34,288 bases of DNA from an uncultured Pelagibacteraceae bacterium (GCA_902580135.1 CACHJL010000013.1:1-34288), one strand, 5' to 3'. Positions 17,562-25,436 are shown, counted from the first letter of the stretch. Numbers and translations are program-made. Notes: generated by a model not told the origin, from the letters alone.

Positions 17562-18740
17562 ATGAATTTAAATATCGTTACAGACAAAATTGTTTTCAAT
17601 TTTCTTAAGTTAATTAAGCATGGAAATTTAGAATTAACTAATTACGATAACAAAAAATTCATTTTTGGAAATTCTGATGATGAGTTAAAAGTAAAAATCA
17701 AAATTAATAAACCTGGATTTACTTATCAAATAATAAAAAATGGAAGCATAGGATTAGCGGAAGCCTATATTAAAGGTGACTTCGAAACAGACAATCTAAC
17801 TAATTTAATTGAATTGTCTGCAAAGAATATAAAACTAATTCATAAATTTTCAGGTTTTTTAGACTTTTCTTTTATTAATTCAGTAAAAAATATTTTTATA
17901 AAAAATAATAAGGTAAGAAGTAAAAAAAATATTTCTAAACATTATGATTTGGGAAATGAATTTTTTTCATTATGGCTAGATCCAAGTTTAACTTATTCAA
18001 GCGCTATATTTGATAAAGAAGAAAAAAATTTAGAGTCTGCGCAAATGAATAAATATAAAAAACTAATATCTCTAATCAATCCAAAGCCAGGTGATAAAAT
18101 TTTAGAAATAGGTTGTGGCTGGGGAGGTTTTGCAGAATTTGTCGGTAAAAATCATGATATCAAAATGGATTGTATAACAATATCACAGAAACAATTTGAT
18201 TATGCTAAAAAAAGAATTTTTGAAAACGGTCTTAACGAAAAAATAAAAATTAAATTAAAAGATTATAGAGATATCCAAGAAAAATATAATTCTATTGCAT
18301 CTATAGAAATGATTGAAGCTGTAGGAAAAAACTATTTACCTAGTTATTTTCAAACAATAAAATCAAATTTATCTGCAAACGGCAAAGCAGCTATTCAAGC
18401 TATAACTATAAATGATGATCTTTTTGAAAGATATAAATCAAAACAGGATTTTATCCAAAGATATATTTTTCCTGGAGGATTTTTGCCGTCAAAAAAAAGT
18501 TTATATGACTTATCACTAAATAAAGGTTTGGCTATTGATAAATACGAATCTTATGGATTTCATTACTCAAACACATTGAAATTGTGGAGAGATGAATTTT
18601 TAAGCAAGTGGGACCAAATATCTAAGCAAGGCTTTGACCTAAATTTTAAAAGAATGTGGAATTTTTATTTATCTTATTGTGAAGCAGGATTTAAATCAAA
18701 AAATATAGATCTTATACAATTTTCACTACAAAATAAGTAA
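17562..18740 (+). CDS. Cfa-family SAM-dependent fatty acyl methyltransferase (divergent)
   Basis: This 392-residue protein is related to cyclopropane fatty acid synthase. It shows HYDLGNEFFSLWLD, the SAM-binding LEIGCGWGGF (181-190), Glu252 in MIEAVG, RYIFPGGFLPS and Tyr335 in YGFHYSNTL. Two residues that hold bicarbonate in E. coli Cfa are changed: Cys139 corresponds to Ser147 (YSSAIF) and His266 to Gln279 (IQAITI). It may therefore methylate phospholipid acyl chains without closing the ring, as in the UfaM-type enzymes of furan fatty acid synthesis. The operon with FAD oxidoreductase and DUF1365 genes fits that. A true cyclopropane product is not excluded. Confidence 0.85.
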   Translation: MNLNIVTDKIVFNFLKLIKHGNLELTNYDNKKFIFGNSDDELKVKIKINKPGFTYQIIKNGSIGLAEAYIKGDFETDNLTNLIELSAKNIKLIHKFSGFLDFSFINSVKNIFIKNNKVRSKKNISKHYDLGNEFFSLWLDPSLTYSSAIFDKEEKNLESAQMNKYKKLISLINPKPGDKILEIGCGWGGFAEFVGKNHDIKMDCITISQKQFDYAKKRIFENGLNEKIKIKLKDYRDIQEKYNSIASIEMIEAVGKNYLPSYFQTIKSNLSANGKAAIQAITINDDLFERYKSKQDFIQRYIFPGGFLPSKKSLYDLSLNKGLAIDKYESYGFHYSNTLKLWRDEFLSKWDQISKQGFDLNFKRMWNFYLSYCEAGFKSKNIDLIQFSLQNK

Positions 18741-18749
18741 GTTGATTTT

Positions 18750-19298
18750 ATGAAACAATTTATGAATATTAAATTTTTTTTATTGATTGTAAGTCTTCTA
18801 TTTATTACAAGCTGTTCAGGTAAACAATCCATGAAACCAGAAGATTTTAAAGATAAACAACCAAGATTAATCATTGAAGATTATATGTCAGGAAATGTAA
18901 AGGCTTGGGGTATACTTCAAAATCGATCTGGTAAAGTAACAAGACAATTCTCTGCAGATTTAAACGGGAAGTGGGATGGCAAACAATTAATTTTAGACGA
19001 AAAATTTATTTGGAATGATGGAGAGGTTCAGAAAAGACAATGGAAAATCAACAAAATTGACAATCATAATTACGAGGGAACCGCAGGAGACGTAGTAGGT
19101 ACTGCAAAAGGTTATTCTTATGGGCCAGCCTTTAAATTTGAATATGTATTGTTAGTGCCAATAAAGGGAAGAGAAATAAAAATTACTTTTGACGATTGGA
19201 TTTTTATGCAAGACGAAAAAGTAGCAATAAATAGAGCCAAGATGACTAAATTCGGTATTAAGGTTGCTGAGCTTACAGTTATGTTTGTTAAAGATTAA
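18750..19298 (+). CDS. DUF3833-type lipoprotein
   Basis: The 182-residue product has a lipoprotein signal peptide with the lipobox FITSC (Cys22), so it should be anchored in a membrane facing the periplasm. The mature part is rich in beta strands. Blocks such as WKINKIDNHNYEGTAGDVVGTAKG, GPAFKFEYVLLVP and DDWIFMQDEKVAINRAKMTKFG fit the DUF3833 family, a lipocalin-like group that accompanies Cfa/DUF1365 clusters. A possible role is binding or carrying the modified lipid, which is inference. It begins 9 nt after the methyltransferase stop. Confidence 0.82.
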   Translation: MKQFMNIKFFLLIVSLLFITSCSGKQSMKPEDFKDKQPRLIIEDYMSGNVKAWGILQNRSGKVTRQFSADLNGKWDGKQLILDEKFIWNDGEVQKRQWKINKIDNHNYEGTAGDVVGTAKGYSYGPAFKFEYVLLVPIKGREIKITFDDWIFMQDEKVAINRAKMTKFGIKVAELTVMFVKD

Positions 19299-19299
19299 T

Positions 19300-20052
19300 C
19301 TAAAGCTTTTGATATTTAGTTAATTTTTTTATCAATTTAAAATAAATTTTATCAGGTAAAATTTTAAGAAATTTTAAAATTAATGTTAGTTCTTTAGGAA
19401 AATCAATTTCAAAACTAGAGCCACTTACCAATCCATTATAAATTTTATTTGCTGCAAATTCAGGAGTTTTTAAAAAAGGCATTTTAAATTCATTTTTATC
19501 AGTCATAGGTGTTTTGATAAAACCCGGTGAAATCAATGAAACTCTTACATTGTGTCTTCCAAAATCAAAATAAAGGCTTTCAGCCAAATTATTCAATGCT
19601 GCTTTTGAAGCCCCATATCCAGTAGAATTTGGTAAACCTCTATACCCAGCTATGGAAGAAACAATTGATATATGTCCACTCTTATTTTCTTTAAAATATT
19701 TTTCTACTACTTTAATACAATTAAGAGTACCAAAGAAATTTACCTCCATAACTTTTTTCATTTGATCTATATCAATATCTTTTTCCTTTTTTGGGTCCCA
19801 AGTCCCTGTAGAAAAAAAACATATATCAATTTTTTCATATGTATTTTTAATTTTTTCGAAAACACTTTCACAACTTTTTCTCTCGGTGACATCTAAAGGA
19901 AAGGATTTAATATTTTTATTCGATTTAGTAAGTTGATTTAATAAATCATCTCTCCTCGCTGATGCGGCAACTTGCCATCCTTCATTAGCAAATTTCAAAG
20001 CTAAAGATCTTCCTATTCCGCTACTTGCACCAGTTATCCAAATGTTTTTCAT
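19300..20052 (-). CDS. Short-chain dehydrogenase/reductase
   Basis: The 250-residue protein is a classical SDR with the cofactor motif TGASSGIG near residue 7, an NAG-like site reading FSTGTWD, catalytic Ser in IVSSIAG, Tyr-Lys in GYGASKAAL and SPGFIKTPM after it. The arginine-rich AASARRDD stretch after the second strand suggests NADP preference. The substrate is unknown. It faces the DUF3833 gene with a single base between the two stops, and diverges from the small membrane protein gene at 20146. Related SDRs occur in photolyase and Cfa clusters. Confidence 0.9.
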   Translation of the reverse strand: MKNIWITGASSGIGRSLALKFANEGWQVAASARRDDLLNQLTKSNKNIKSFPLDVTERKSCESVFEKIKNTYEKIDICFFSTGTWDPKKEKDIDIDQMKKVMEVNFFGTLNCIKVVEKYFKENKSGHISIVSSIAGYRGLPNSTGYGASKAALNNLAESLYFDFGRHNVRVSLISPGFIKTPMTDKNEFKMPFLKTPEFAANKIYNGLVSGSSFEIDFPKELTLILKFLKILPDKIYFKLIKKLTKYQKL

Positions 20053-20092
20053 AACAATATAATATCTATTTTTTTTATTTATGTAATATTAA

Positions 20093-20131
20093 ATATGCGA
20101 CAGGATGCATATGGTAGATTGTTAATAACAA
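20093..20131. promoter_or_regulatory. Two dyad-symmetric candidate operators
   Basis: In the 93-nt gap between divergent genes there are two inverted repeats. ATATGC at 20093-20098 pairs with GCATAT at 20107-20112 across 8 nt, and TTGTTA-A-TAACAA at 20119-20131 is a perfect 13-nt palindrome. They sit 15-53 nt before the ATG at 20146, where a repressor or activator could act on either gene. No regulator gene lies next to them. AT-rich sequence makes short palindromes frequent, so confidence is limited. Confidence 0.3.
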
Positions 20132-20145
20132 ACTAAGTCAAAGAC

Positions 20146-20388
20146 ATGTTTAAAATTATTATAATTTACGAAGCTGTATTTTTTCTTTTTTGGAATGTTA
20201 TATATTATTCTAGCTCTGGTATAGAAAATTGGTTTGAGGAAAAAATTTTAACAGCTATTTTTGTTGTTCTTTCAACAATGGCTCTAGGATTTACTGTAGT
20301 TTATATAGTTTATATAAGTGCAAAAATGTCTGGAATAATAGATAGATTAAATAAATTAAAAGATCCTAGAAAAAATACTCAATATTAA
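20146..20388 (+). CDS. Small two-helix membrane protein of unknown function
   Basis: The 80-residue protein has two hydrophobic helices (about residues 3-21 and 35-58) joined by a short stretch SSGIENWFEEK, and a basic, charged C-terminus ending in KLKDPRKNTQY. I do not recognise a family. It is the first plus-strand gene after a divergent regulatory gap and precedes the photolyase-like gene by 91 nt. It is probably an inner-membrane protein. Its coding status rests on the consistent hydrophobic pattern and its position between genes of one locus. Confidence 0.6.
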   Translation: MFKIIIIYEAVFFLFWNVIYYSSSGIENWFEEKILTAIFVVLSTMALGFTVVYIVYISAKMSGIIDRLNKLKDPRKNTQY

Positions 20389-20479
20389 TTTTATAAAAAT
20401 CCTCAAAAACAATTTAATGAGTCTAAATACAGAAGAAGTTATACCTAAGGAATTTTCTAATAATAAATAGTAAAATATA

Positions 20480-21622
20480 ATGAATTTTAAACCTAACAGA
20501 TCTTATGCAATCAAAAAATTAGAAGATTTTATAAAAAATGGTTTAGGAGACTACTCAAAATTAAGAAACTTTGATTTTGGTCCAAAAAAAAGAGGCAATA
20601 TTTCATGTTTGTCACCATATGTAACACATGGAGTTATAAGTGAAGTAGAATTAATAAAAAAATCACTAAACAAATATTCTTTTGTTAAGAATGAAAAGTT
20701 TATTCAAGAAATTATGTGGAGAACTTTTTGGAAAGGATGGATGGAATTAAGACCCGATGTTTGGAAAGACTATTTATTAGAATTAGAAAAAATCAAATAT
20801 AAATATAAAGAGGATCAAAATTATCAAACAGCTATTAATGGAAATACTGATATCGAATGTTTTAATGAGTGGGTTAGCGAATTAAAAGAAAATAACTATT
20901 TACATAATCATACTAGAATGTGGTTTGCTAGTATTTGGATATTTACATTGGAATTACCATGGCAATTGGGAGCAGAATTTTTTATGCAACATCTTTATGA
21001 TGGAGACCCAGCATCCAATACATTGGGCTGGAGATGGGTAGCTGGAATTCAAACAAAAGGAAAAAACTATTTAGCAAGTGAATGGAATATAAAAAAATTT
21101 ACAAACAACAGATTTAAAAATATTAAGTTGAATGAGAATGCGTTACCAAAAAAATCACAAAAATTTTATTCTATTATGAAAAGAGATTTTCTTAATCATG
21201 AAATAATAAAAAATAAAAATTTACTAGTCTTCGAAAACAATTTATCTTTTGAGTTAAGTGATTTAATAAAAAAAAAATTTAATAAAATTCAATTAATTAC
21301 AAATAAAAATAAAAATAGAAAAATAAAGTTAAGTGAAAATACAATGAATTTTAAATTAGGTTTATTTGAGGATCAGAAGAAAAGACTTGAAGAAAAATCT
21401 ATTGAATGTGAAATATTAGACATTAGTGAAATTGAACATACAATAGAAGCATATTTACTATATCCAACTGTAGGTGAAACCTTAGATTACATAAAATCAA
21501 AAAACTTTAGTAAAATTACTTTTTTATATAGAAAACTAGATCAATTTTCTTGGCAATATTGTAATAAAGGATTTTTTAATTTCAAAAATTATATTCCAAA
21601 AATAATAAAAGAGTTTAGTTAA
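20480..21622 (+). CDS. Photolyase-like protein starting directly with the FAD-binding domain
   Basis: The first 205 residues match the helical FAD-binding domain of cryptochromes and photolyases: FKPNRSYAIKKLEDFI, FIQEIMWRTFWKGW, HNHTRMWFASIWI and the flavin-contacting DGDPASNTLGWRWVAG at 174-189. The N-terminal alpha/beta antenna domain that usually precedes it is absent. Instead residues 245-380 show alternating strands and helices (NLLVFENNL, KIQLITNK, SKITFLYRKLDQFSW), a possible relocated alpha/beta domain. DNA repair by light is the likely role, but substrate class is open. The end overlaps the opposing DUF2256 gene by 8 nt. Confidence 0.82.
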   Translation: MNFKPNRSYAIKKLEDFIKNGLGDYSKLRNFDFGPKKRGNISCLSPYVTHGVISEVELIKKSLNKYSFVKNEKFIQEIMWRTFWKGWMELRPDVWKDYLLELEKIKYKYKEDQNYQTAINGNTDIECFNEWVSELKENNYLHNHTRMWFASIWIFTLELPWQLGAEFFMQHLYDGDPASNTLGWRWVAGIQTKGKNYLASEWNIKKFTNNRFKNIKLNENALPKKSQKFYSIMKRDFLNHEIIKNKNLLVFENNLSFELSDLIKKKFNKIQLITNKNKNRKIKLSENTMNFKLGLFEDQKKRLEEKSIECEILDISEIEHTIEAYLLYPTVGETLDYIKSKNFSKITFLYRKLDQFSWQYCNKGFFNFKNYIPKIIKEFS

Positions 21623-21740
21623 AAGCACATTTTTTTGAGCAATATTTTACATTATTCCAATTAAGACGCCATTTTTTACGCCAAACAAAAGGTTTCTTAC
21701 AAACGAGACATATTTTGGAAGGTAAATTAATCTTTTTCAT
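21615..21740 (-). CDS. DUF2256 zinc-finger-like small protein
   Basis: This 41-residue protein reads MKKINLPSKICLVCKKPFVW and continues with RKKWRLNWNNVKYCSKKC. It has two Cys pairs, ICLVC and YCSKKC, of a small treble-clef or zinc-ribbon type, and the WRKKW and VKYCS signatures of DUF2256. Genes of this family often stand next to photolyase or cryptochrome genes, as here, where two flank it. The start overlaps the DUF393 stop by 4 nt and the end overlaps the photolyase-like gene. Function is unknown; zinc binding is inferred. Confidence 0.85.
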   Translation of the reverse strand: MKKINLPSKICLVCKKPFVWRKKWRLNWNNVKYCSKKCAFN

Positions 21741-22087
21741 TTGAGTTGCTTTCTATTTTTTAAAAATAGAAAATACGCAACAAACTCATATCCATAGTGA
21801 AAAAGAATAAAGAAAAATTTTATAGAAAATAATCTTGATAAAAATTTATATTTTGGAATTTTCGACCAAATTACAACAAAAGCTTTAGCTCCCGCTATAA
21901 CTTCTCCATCATCAATTATATGAAGTCTTCTTAATAATTCAGATTGTTTTTTAGATGTTAGCTTTAAAGCATCATCATTGTTAGTTATATCGATCCACTC
22001 TAAATTGCTATCAGCAATTTTTTTATAGTGATTTATTTCTAATCTGCACACACTACATGAATTGTTAAAAAAAACTTTAATTGCCAT
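21737..22087 (-). CDS. DUF393 (DCC family) thiol-disulfide oxidoreductase-like protein
   Basis: The 116-residue protein has the CxxC site in FFNNSCSVCRLEI near residue 12, followed by a thioredoxin-like pattern with LEWIDITN and the segment DDGEVIAGAKAFVVIW, typical of the DCC/YuxK family. The last third is hydrophobic (about residues 85-107), suggesting association with the membrane. The usual first Asp of the DxxCxxC pattern is Asn here (N-S-C-S-V-C). Its start lies inside the end of the second photolyase gene (11-nt overlap), so it belongs to the same minus-strand operon. Redox activity is inferred from the motif. Confidence 0.82.
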   Translation of the reverse strand: MAIKVFFNNSCSVCRLEINHYKKIADSNLEWIDITNNDDALKLTSKKQSELLRRLHIIDDGEVIAGAKAFVVIWSKIPKYKFLSRLFSIKFFFILFHYGYEFVAYFLFLKNRKQLK

Positions 22088-23573
22088 AGGTATTTTTATT
22101 TATAAATTTTTCTGCTTCAGATAAAATTAGTTTTTTTCTTTCAGGTTTCATTTTATCAAATATTTTTACCATCATTGAAAGTCTAGGATTTTTTATAAAA
22201 AACGCTCTATTTCTATTTATAAACCTCCAATATAATCCATCCATTGTATTGCACCAACTTCCTTTTTTAAAATCCATCATTTTCATAAAATAACTTGATC
22301 CACAAATATATGGTTTTGTAGCAAAAATTCCTCCATCACTAAACAATCCCATTCCATAAACGTTTGGTACCATCACCCAATCTGAAGAGTCTACAAACAT
22401 TTCCATAAACCATTTATATACAATTTTTGGGTTTAGTTCACATAGGTTCATTATATTAGATAATATCATTAACCTTTCAATATGATGAGACCAACCATTT
22501 TTGAGTGCATTTTTAATTGCATGATCTAAAGGCGGTAGGCCTGTTGTTCCGTAATACCAAGAATCTTTCATTTTTCTATTTTGATTAAAAAAATTTTTAT
22601 TTTCCATGTCATCACTATACTTTTGATAAATACCTCTCATAAATTCTCGCCAACCAATTATTTGTCTCAAATAACCTTCTAAAGAATTAAGTCTAATTTT
22701 ATTTTTTTTATGAAAATCTAAAGTTTTAGAAATAATAAAATCAGGAGTTATTAAACCAAGATTAATATATGGACTTAATGCACTATGAAATAAAATATTA
22801 CTATCTTGATTTACAGCATCTTCATAGTCACCAAATAGATTTAGTTTCTCTTTAATAAAAAAATTAAAAAACTTAACTACATCATTATATTCTGTTGCAA
22901 ACCAAAAATTTTTTGTATCTCCCGGATGATTCTTGAAATGTTTTTCTACTATTGGTTTTAAAGTTTTGGTATGCTTGGTTTCTAGAATTTTAGGTAATTT
23001 TGGAACTGAAATATTTTTAGGAAGTCTTTTTCTATTATCTTCATCAAAACTCCATTTATTTCCTTCGGGATTTCCATTTTTATTTATTAAAACATTAAGT
23101 TTAATTCTTGAACTTTTATAAAAGGTAGCCATGAAAGGTTTTTTACTTTTTGATAAATAATCATTAAATTCTGTCCTAGAATTTAAAAACATAGGTGATT
23201 GTATTTTATTCAACTTTAATCTATTTTTTTTGGCAAAATTTTCAATTTTCTTTTCAAAAAACTTATCTTCGATCTCAAAATTTGTTATTTCAGATATTTT
23301 CTTTGATTTTATTAATTTATCAATTTTATCCAAGTAGCTCTTTTTAAAATCTAATGAGTCAATTTTTGAATATTCTATTTTGAATTTATTTTTTTTAAGT
23401 TTATCCGCATAAGATCTCATTGCAGATAAAAACAATAATATTTTTAATTTATGATGTTTTTCGTAAGTACATAGCTCATAGTCTTCTGCCATAAATACAA
23501 GGTGGTCATTTTTGAAGCGGTTAATGTTTTTTAATGGAAATAATTGATTTCCAAGTATAAGTAACAATTTCAT
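22077..23573 (-). CDS. Cryptochrome/photolyase of the PhrB (COG3046) group
   Basis: The 498-residue protein shows features of the FeS-BCP/PhrB-type (6-4) photolyases: the start LLLILGNQLFP, FMAEDYELC, LRQIIGWREFMRGIY, NGWSHHIERLMILSN, DSSDWVMVPNVYGMGLFSDGG and KPYICGSSYF. This group repairs (6-4) photoproducts in light. The cluster cysteines known from PhrB (a CxxC pair plus one before LYW) are not found. The stretch here has only Cys441 in KKGSWCNTMDGLYWRF, with other candidates at 378 and 424. A [4Fe-4S] cluster may be missing or differently bound. It starts 15 nt from the divergent SDR gene. Confidence 0.9.
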   Translation of the reverse strand: MKLLLILGNQLFPLKNINRFKNDHLVFMAEDYELCTYEKHHKLKILLFLSAMRSYADKLKKNKFKIEYSKIDSLDFKKSYLDKIDKLIKSKKISEITNFEIEDKFFEKKIENFAKKNRLKLNKIQSPMFLNSRTEFNDYLSKSKKPFMATFYKSSRIKLNVLINKNGNPEGNKWSFDEDNRKRLPKNISVPKLPKILETKHTKTLKPIVEKHFKNHPGDTKNFWFATEYNDVVKFFNFFIKEKLNLFGDYEDAVNQDSNILFHSALSPYINLGLITPDFIISKTLDFHKKNKIRLNSLEGYLRQIIGWREFMRGIYQKYSDDMENKNFFNQNRKMKDSWYYGTTGLPPLDHAIKNALKNGWSHHIERLMILSNIMNLCELNPKIVYKWFMEMFVDSSDWVMVPNVYGMGLFSDGGIFATKPYICGSSYFMKMMDFKKGSWCNTMDGLYWRFINRNRAFFIKNPRLSMMVKIFDKMKPERKKLILSEAEKFINKNTYGN

Positions 23574-23588
23574 AATATTAAATTATAT

Positions 23589-24299
23589 ATGTCAGAAAAA
23601 TATCTTATTGTCGGTGCGACAGGTTCTATCGGTTCAAGCTTAGCTACTCAGCTATATGAGTCTGGTAAAGATGTCCATCTTGTTGGAAGGGATGAAAATC
23701 AAATAAAATCATTATCTGAAAAGTTTAATTCAGACTATTCAGTTGTAAATGTTTTAGATGATGGTTTTGTAGACAAAATTAAAGCTAATATTGATGATGT
23801 TAAAGGTATTGTTTATTGCGTAGGATCAATAGATTTAAAACCATTAAAATTGGCTTCTGAAAGTGATTTTAATAAATGCATGAAATTAAACTTATATTCA
23901 GCAATAGATTTAATAAAAGGATATCAAGACAGTTTAAAAAAAAATAATGGATCCATTGTTTTATTTTCAACAGTTGCAGCACAAAGAGGGTTTACCAATC
24001 ATTCAATTATAGCTTCTGCAAAAGCTGCAGTTGAAGGGTTAACAGTTTCTCTAGCAGCAGAATTTGCACCAAATATAAGAGTAAATTGTGTTGCTTTAAG
24101 TCTAACAAATTCAAAAATCGCACAACCTTTATTAAAAAACTCAGCCCTTGCTCAGGGAATAGCAAAAGCTCATCCATTAAAAAGAATCGGAGAAGGAAAA
24201 GATGGAGCGGCCCTTGCTAAATTTTTAGTTACCGAAGAAAGTTCTTGGGTAACAGGTCAGGTAATTGCTGTTGATGGGGGAAGATCAAAACTTTCTTAA
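23589..24299 (+). CDS. SDR-fold protein without the catalytic tyrosine
   Basis: The 236-residue protein has the SDR cofactor motif VGATGSIG at residues 8-15, the strand YCVGS, Asn101 in LNLYSA, Lys145 and the C-terminal SWVTGQVIAVDGG. The usual YxxxK reads IASAK (141-145), so the catalytic Tyr is Ile. The Ser position before it reads ST (127-128), where Thr may replace Ser. This pattern seems to be a subfamily trait that goes with photolyase/Cfa clusters, from memory. It may bind NADP without classical reduction, or use another base. It is divergent from the photolyase gene. Confidence 0.85.
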   Translation: MSEKYLIVGATGSIGSSLATQLYESGKDVHLVGRDENQIKSLSEKFNSDYSVVNVLDDGFVDKIKANIDDVKGIVYCVGSIDLKPLKLASESDFNKCMKLNLYSAIDLIKGYQDSLKKNNGSIVLFSTVAAQRGFTNHSIIASAKAAVEGLTVSLAAEFAPNIRVNCVALSLTNSKIAQPLLKNSALAQGIAKAHPLKRIGEGKDGAALAKFLVTEESSWVTGQVIAVDGGRSKLS

Positions 24300-24332
24300 A
24301 AGATAAAAATAATATATTATAGTCAATATATT

Positions 24333-25436
24333 ATGGATGATGTTGTAATAGTTGGTGGAGGTATAATTGGAGCTGCAACAGCTTATTTTTTATCGAAAGA
24401 AGGTAGAAAAGTTAAAGTAATTGAAAGAGATCCAACTTATAAGTCAGCCTCTTTTCCTCTGTCATTAGGTGGTTTCAGAAGACAATTTTATCAAAAAGAA
24501 AATATTCTTTTAGGGAAATTTGCTAAAGATTTTATTTTTCAAATTCCAGATTTATTAAAAACAGAAAAAAATCCAAACCCTACCGCAAGCATGGTTCCAA
24601 ATGGATATTTATTAATGTTTGGCAAGAATGATGCTGAAGAACAGTATAGAGCACTGGAACATCATAAAGAGTGCGAAGCTGGAACAAAAAATATAAAAGG
24701 TTCAGAGTTGAGTAAAATTTTTCCATACATTAATAATGAAGGCATAGAAACTGCAACTTACACAGATAATAAAAGTGAAGGTTGGATCGATCCTTTTATG
24801 TTTCATAGTGCTCTTAAAAGTAAAGCAATAGAACTCGGAGCAGAATTTTTAAAAGGAGATGTAAAAAGTTTATCTGATATTAATGCAAAAACTATAGTAT
24901 CAGCAGCAGGTTGCTGGACAAAAGAACTGCTAGAGGATATACCTGTAGTGCCACAAAAACATACAGTTTTTAGAGTTAAATGTCCTAAGCATTATCCTGA
25001 AATGCCATTAACTGGAGACTTAACTACTGGAGTCTATTGGAGACCAGAAGGTAAAGAATATTTAGCTGGATCTCCTTTATCTTTATTCGATGCTGAAGAT
25101 CTTGAGCCAGCTTGGAACGATTTTGAAGAATTAGTGTGGCCTGCTCTTGCAAAAAGAATACCTGCATTTGAAGAATTAAAATTAACTGGTGGTTGGGCAG
25201 GTTATTATGATTGTAATAAACTTGATAATAACGCCGTAGTAGGAAAACATCCGAAATATGAAAATGTTTATATGGCTTCCGGTTTTACTGGAAGAGGATT
25301 AATGCAAGCTCCTGGAATTGGAAGAGCTTTAACTGAATTGATTACAACAGGAAGTTATCAAACAATAGATATTAGTGTTTTTGCTGTTGAAAGAGTATTA
25401 AATAGTAACGCCAGGCCCGAACCTTACGTATTATAA
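24333..25436 (+). CDS. DAO-type FAD-dependent oxidoreductase
   Basis: The 367-residue protein starts with the FAD motif VVIVGGGIIGAATAYFLS and the acidic KVIERD, then SLGGFRRQF. Later come IVSAAGCWTKELL, GYYDCNKLDNNAVVGKH and the C-terminal GFTGRGLMQAPGIGRALTEL, all typical of the D-amino acid/glycine/sarcosine oxidase family and similar to FOXRED1-like proteins. The substrate is probably an amine or amino acid derivative but cannot be named. It follows the SDR gene by 33 nt in the same direction, and its stop is 3 nt from the opposing msrA stop. It appears cytoplasmic, with no signal peptide. Confidence 0.88.
   Translation: MDDVVIVGGGIIGAATAYFLSKEGRKVKVIERDPTYKSASFPLSLGGFRRQFYQKENILLGKFAKDFIFQIPDLLKTEKNPNPTASMVPNGYLLMFGKNDAEEQYRALEHHKECEAGTKNIKGSELSKIFPYINNEGIETATYTDNKSEGWIDPFMFHSALKSKAIELGAEFLKGDVKSLSDINAKTIVSAAGCWTKELLEDIPVVPQKHTVFRVKCPKHYPEMPLTGDLTTGVYWRPEGKEYLAGSPLSLFDAEDLEPAWNDFEELVWPALAKRIPAFEELKLTGGWAGYYDCNKLDNNAVVGKHPKYENVYMASGFTGRGLMQAPGIGRALTELITTGSYQTIDISVFAVERVLNSNARPEPYVL

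Noticed and set aside
20417..20470. A possible 17-residue ORF (MSLNTEEVIPKEFSNNK) between the small membrane protein and photolyase genes.
   Set aside because: Too short, with no good ribosome binding site or known homologue. It could be a leader peptide but cannot be supported from one sequence.
24300..24332. AATATATT repeated twice between the SDR and DAO genes, as a possible terminator or operator.
   Set aside because: Short self-complementary AT words are expected by chance at this base composition, and there is no GC stem.
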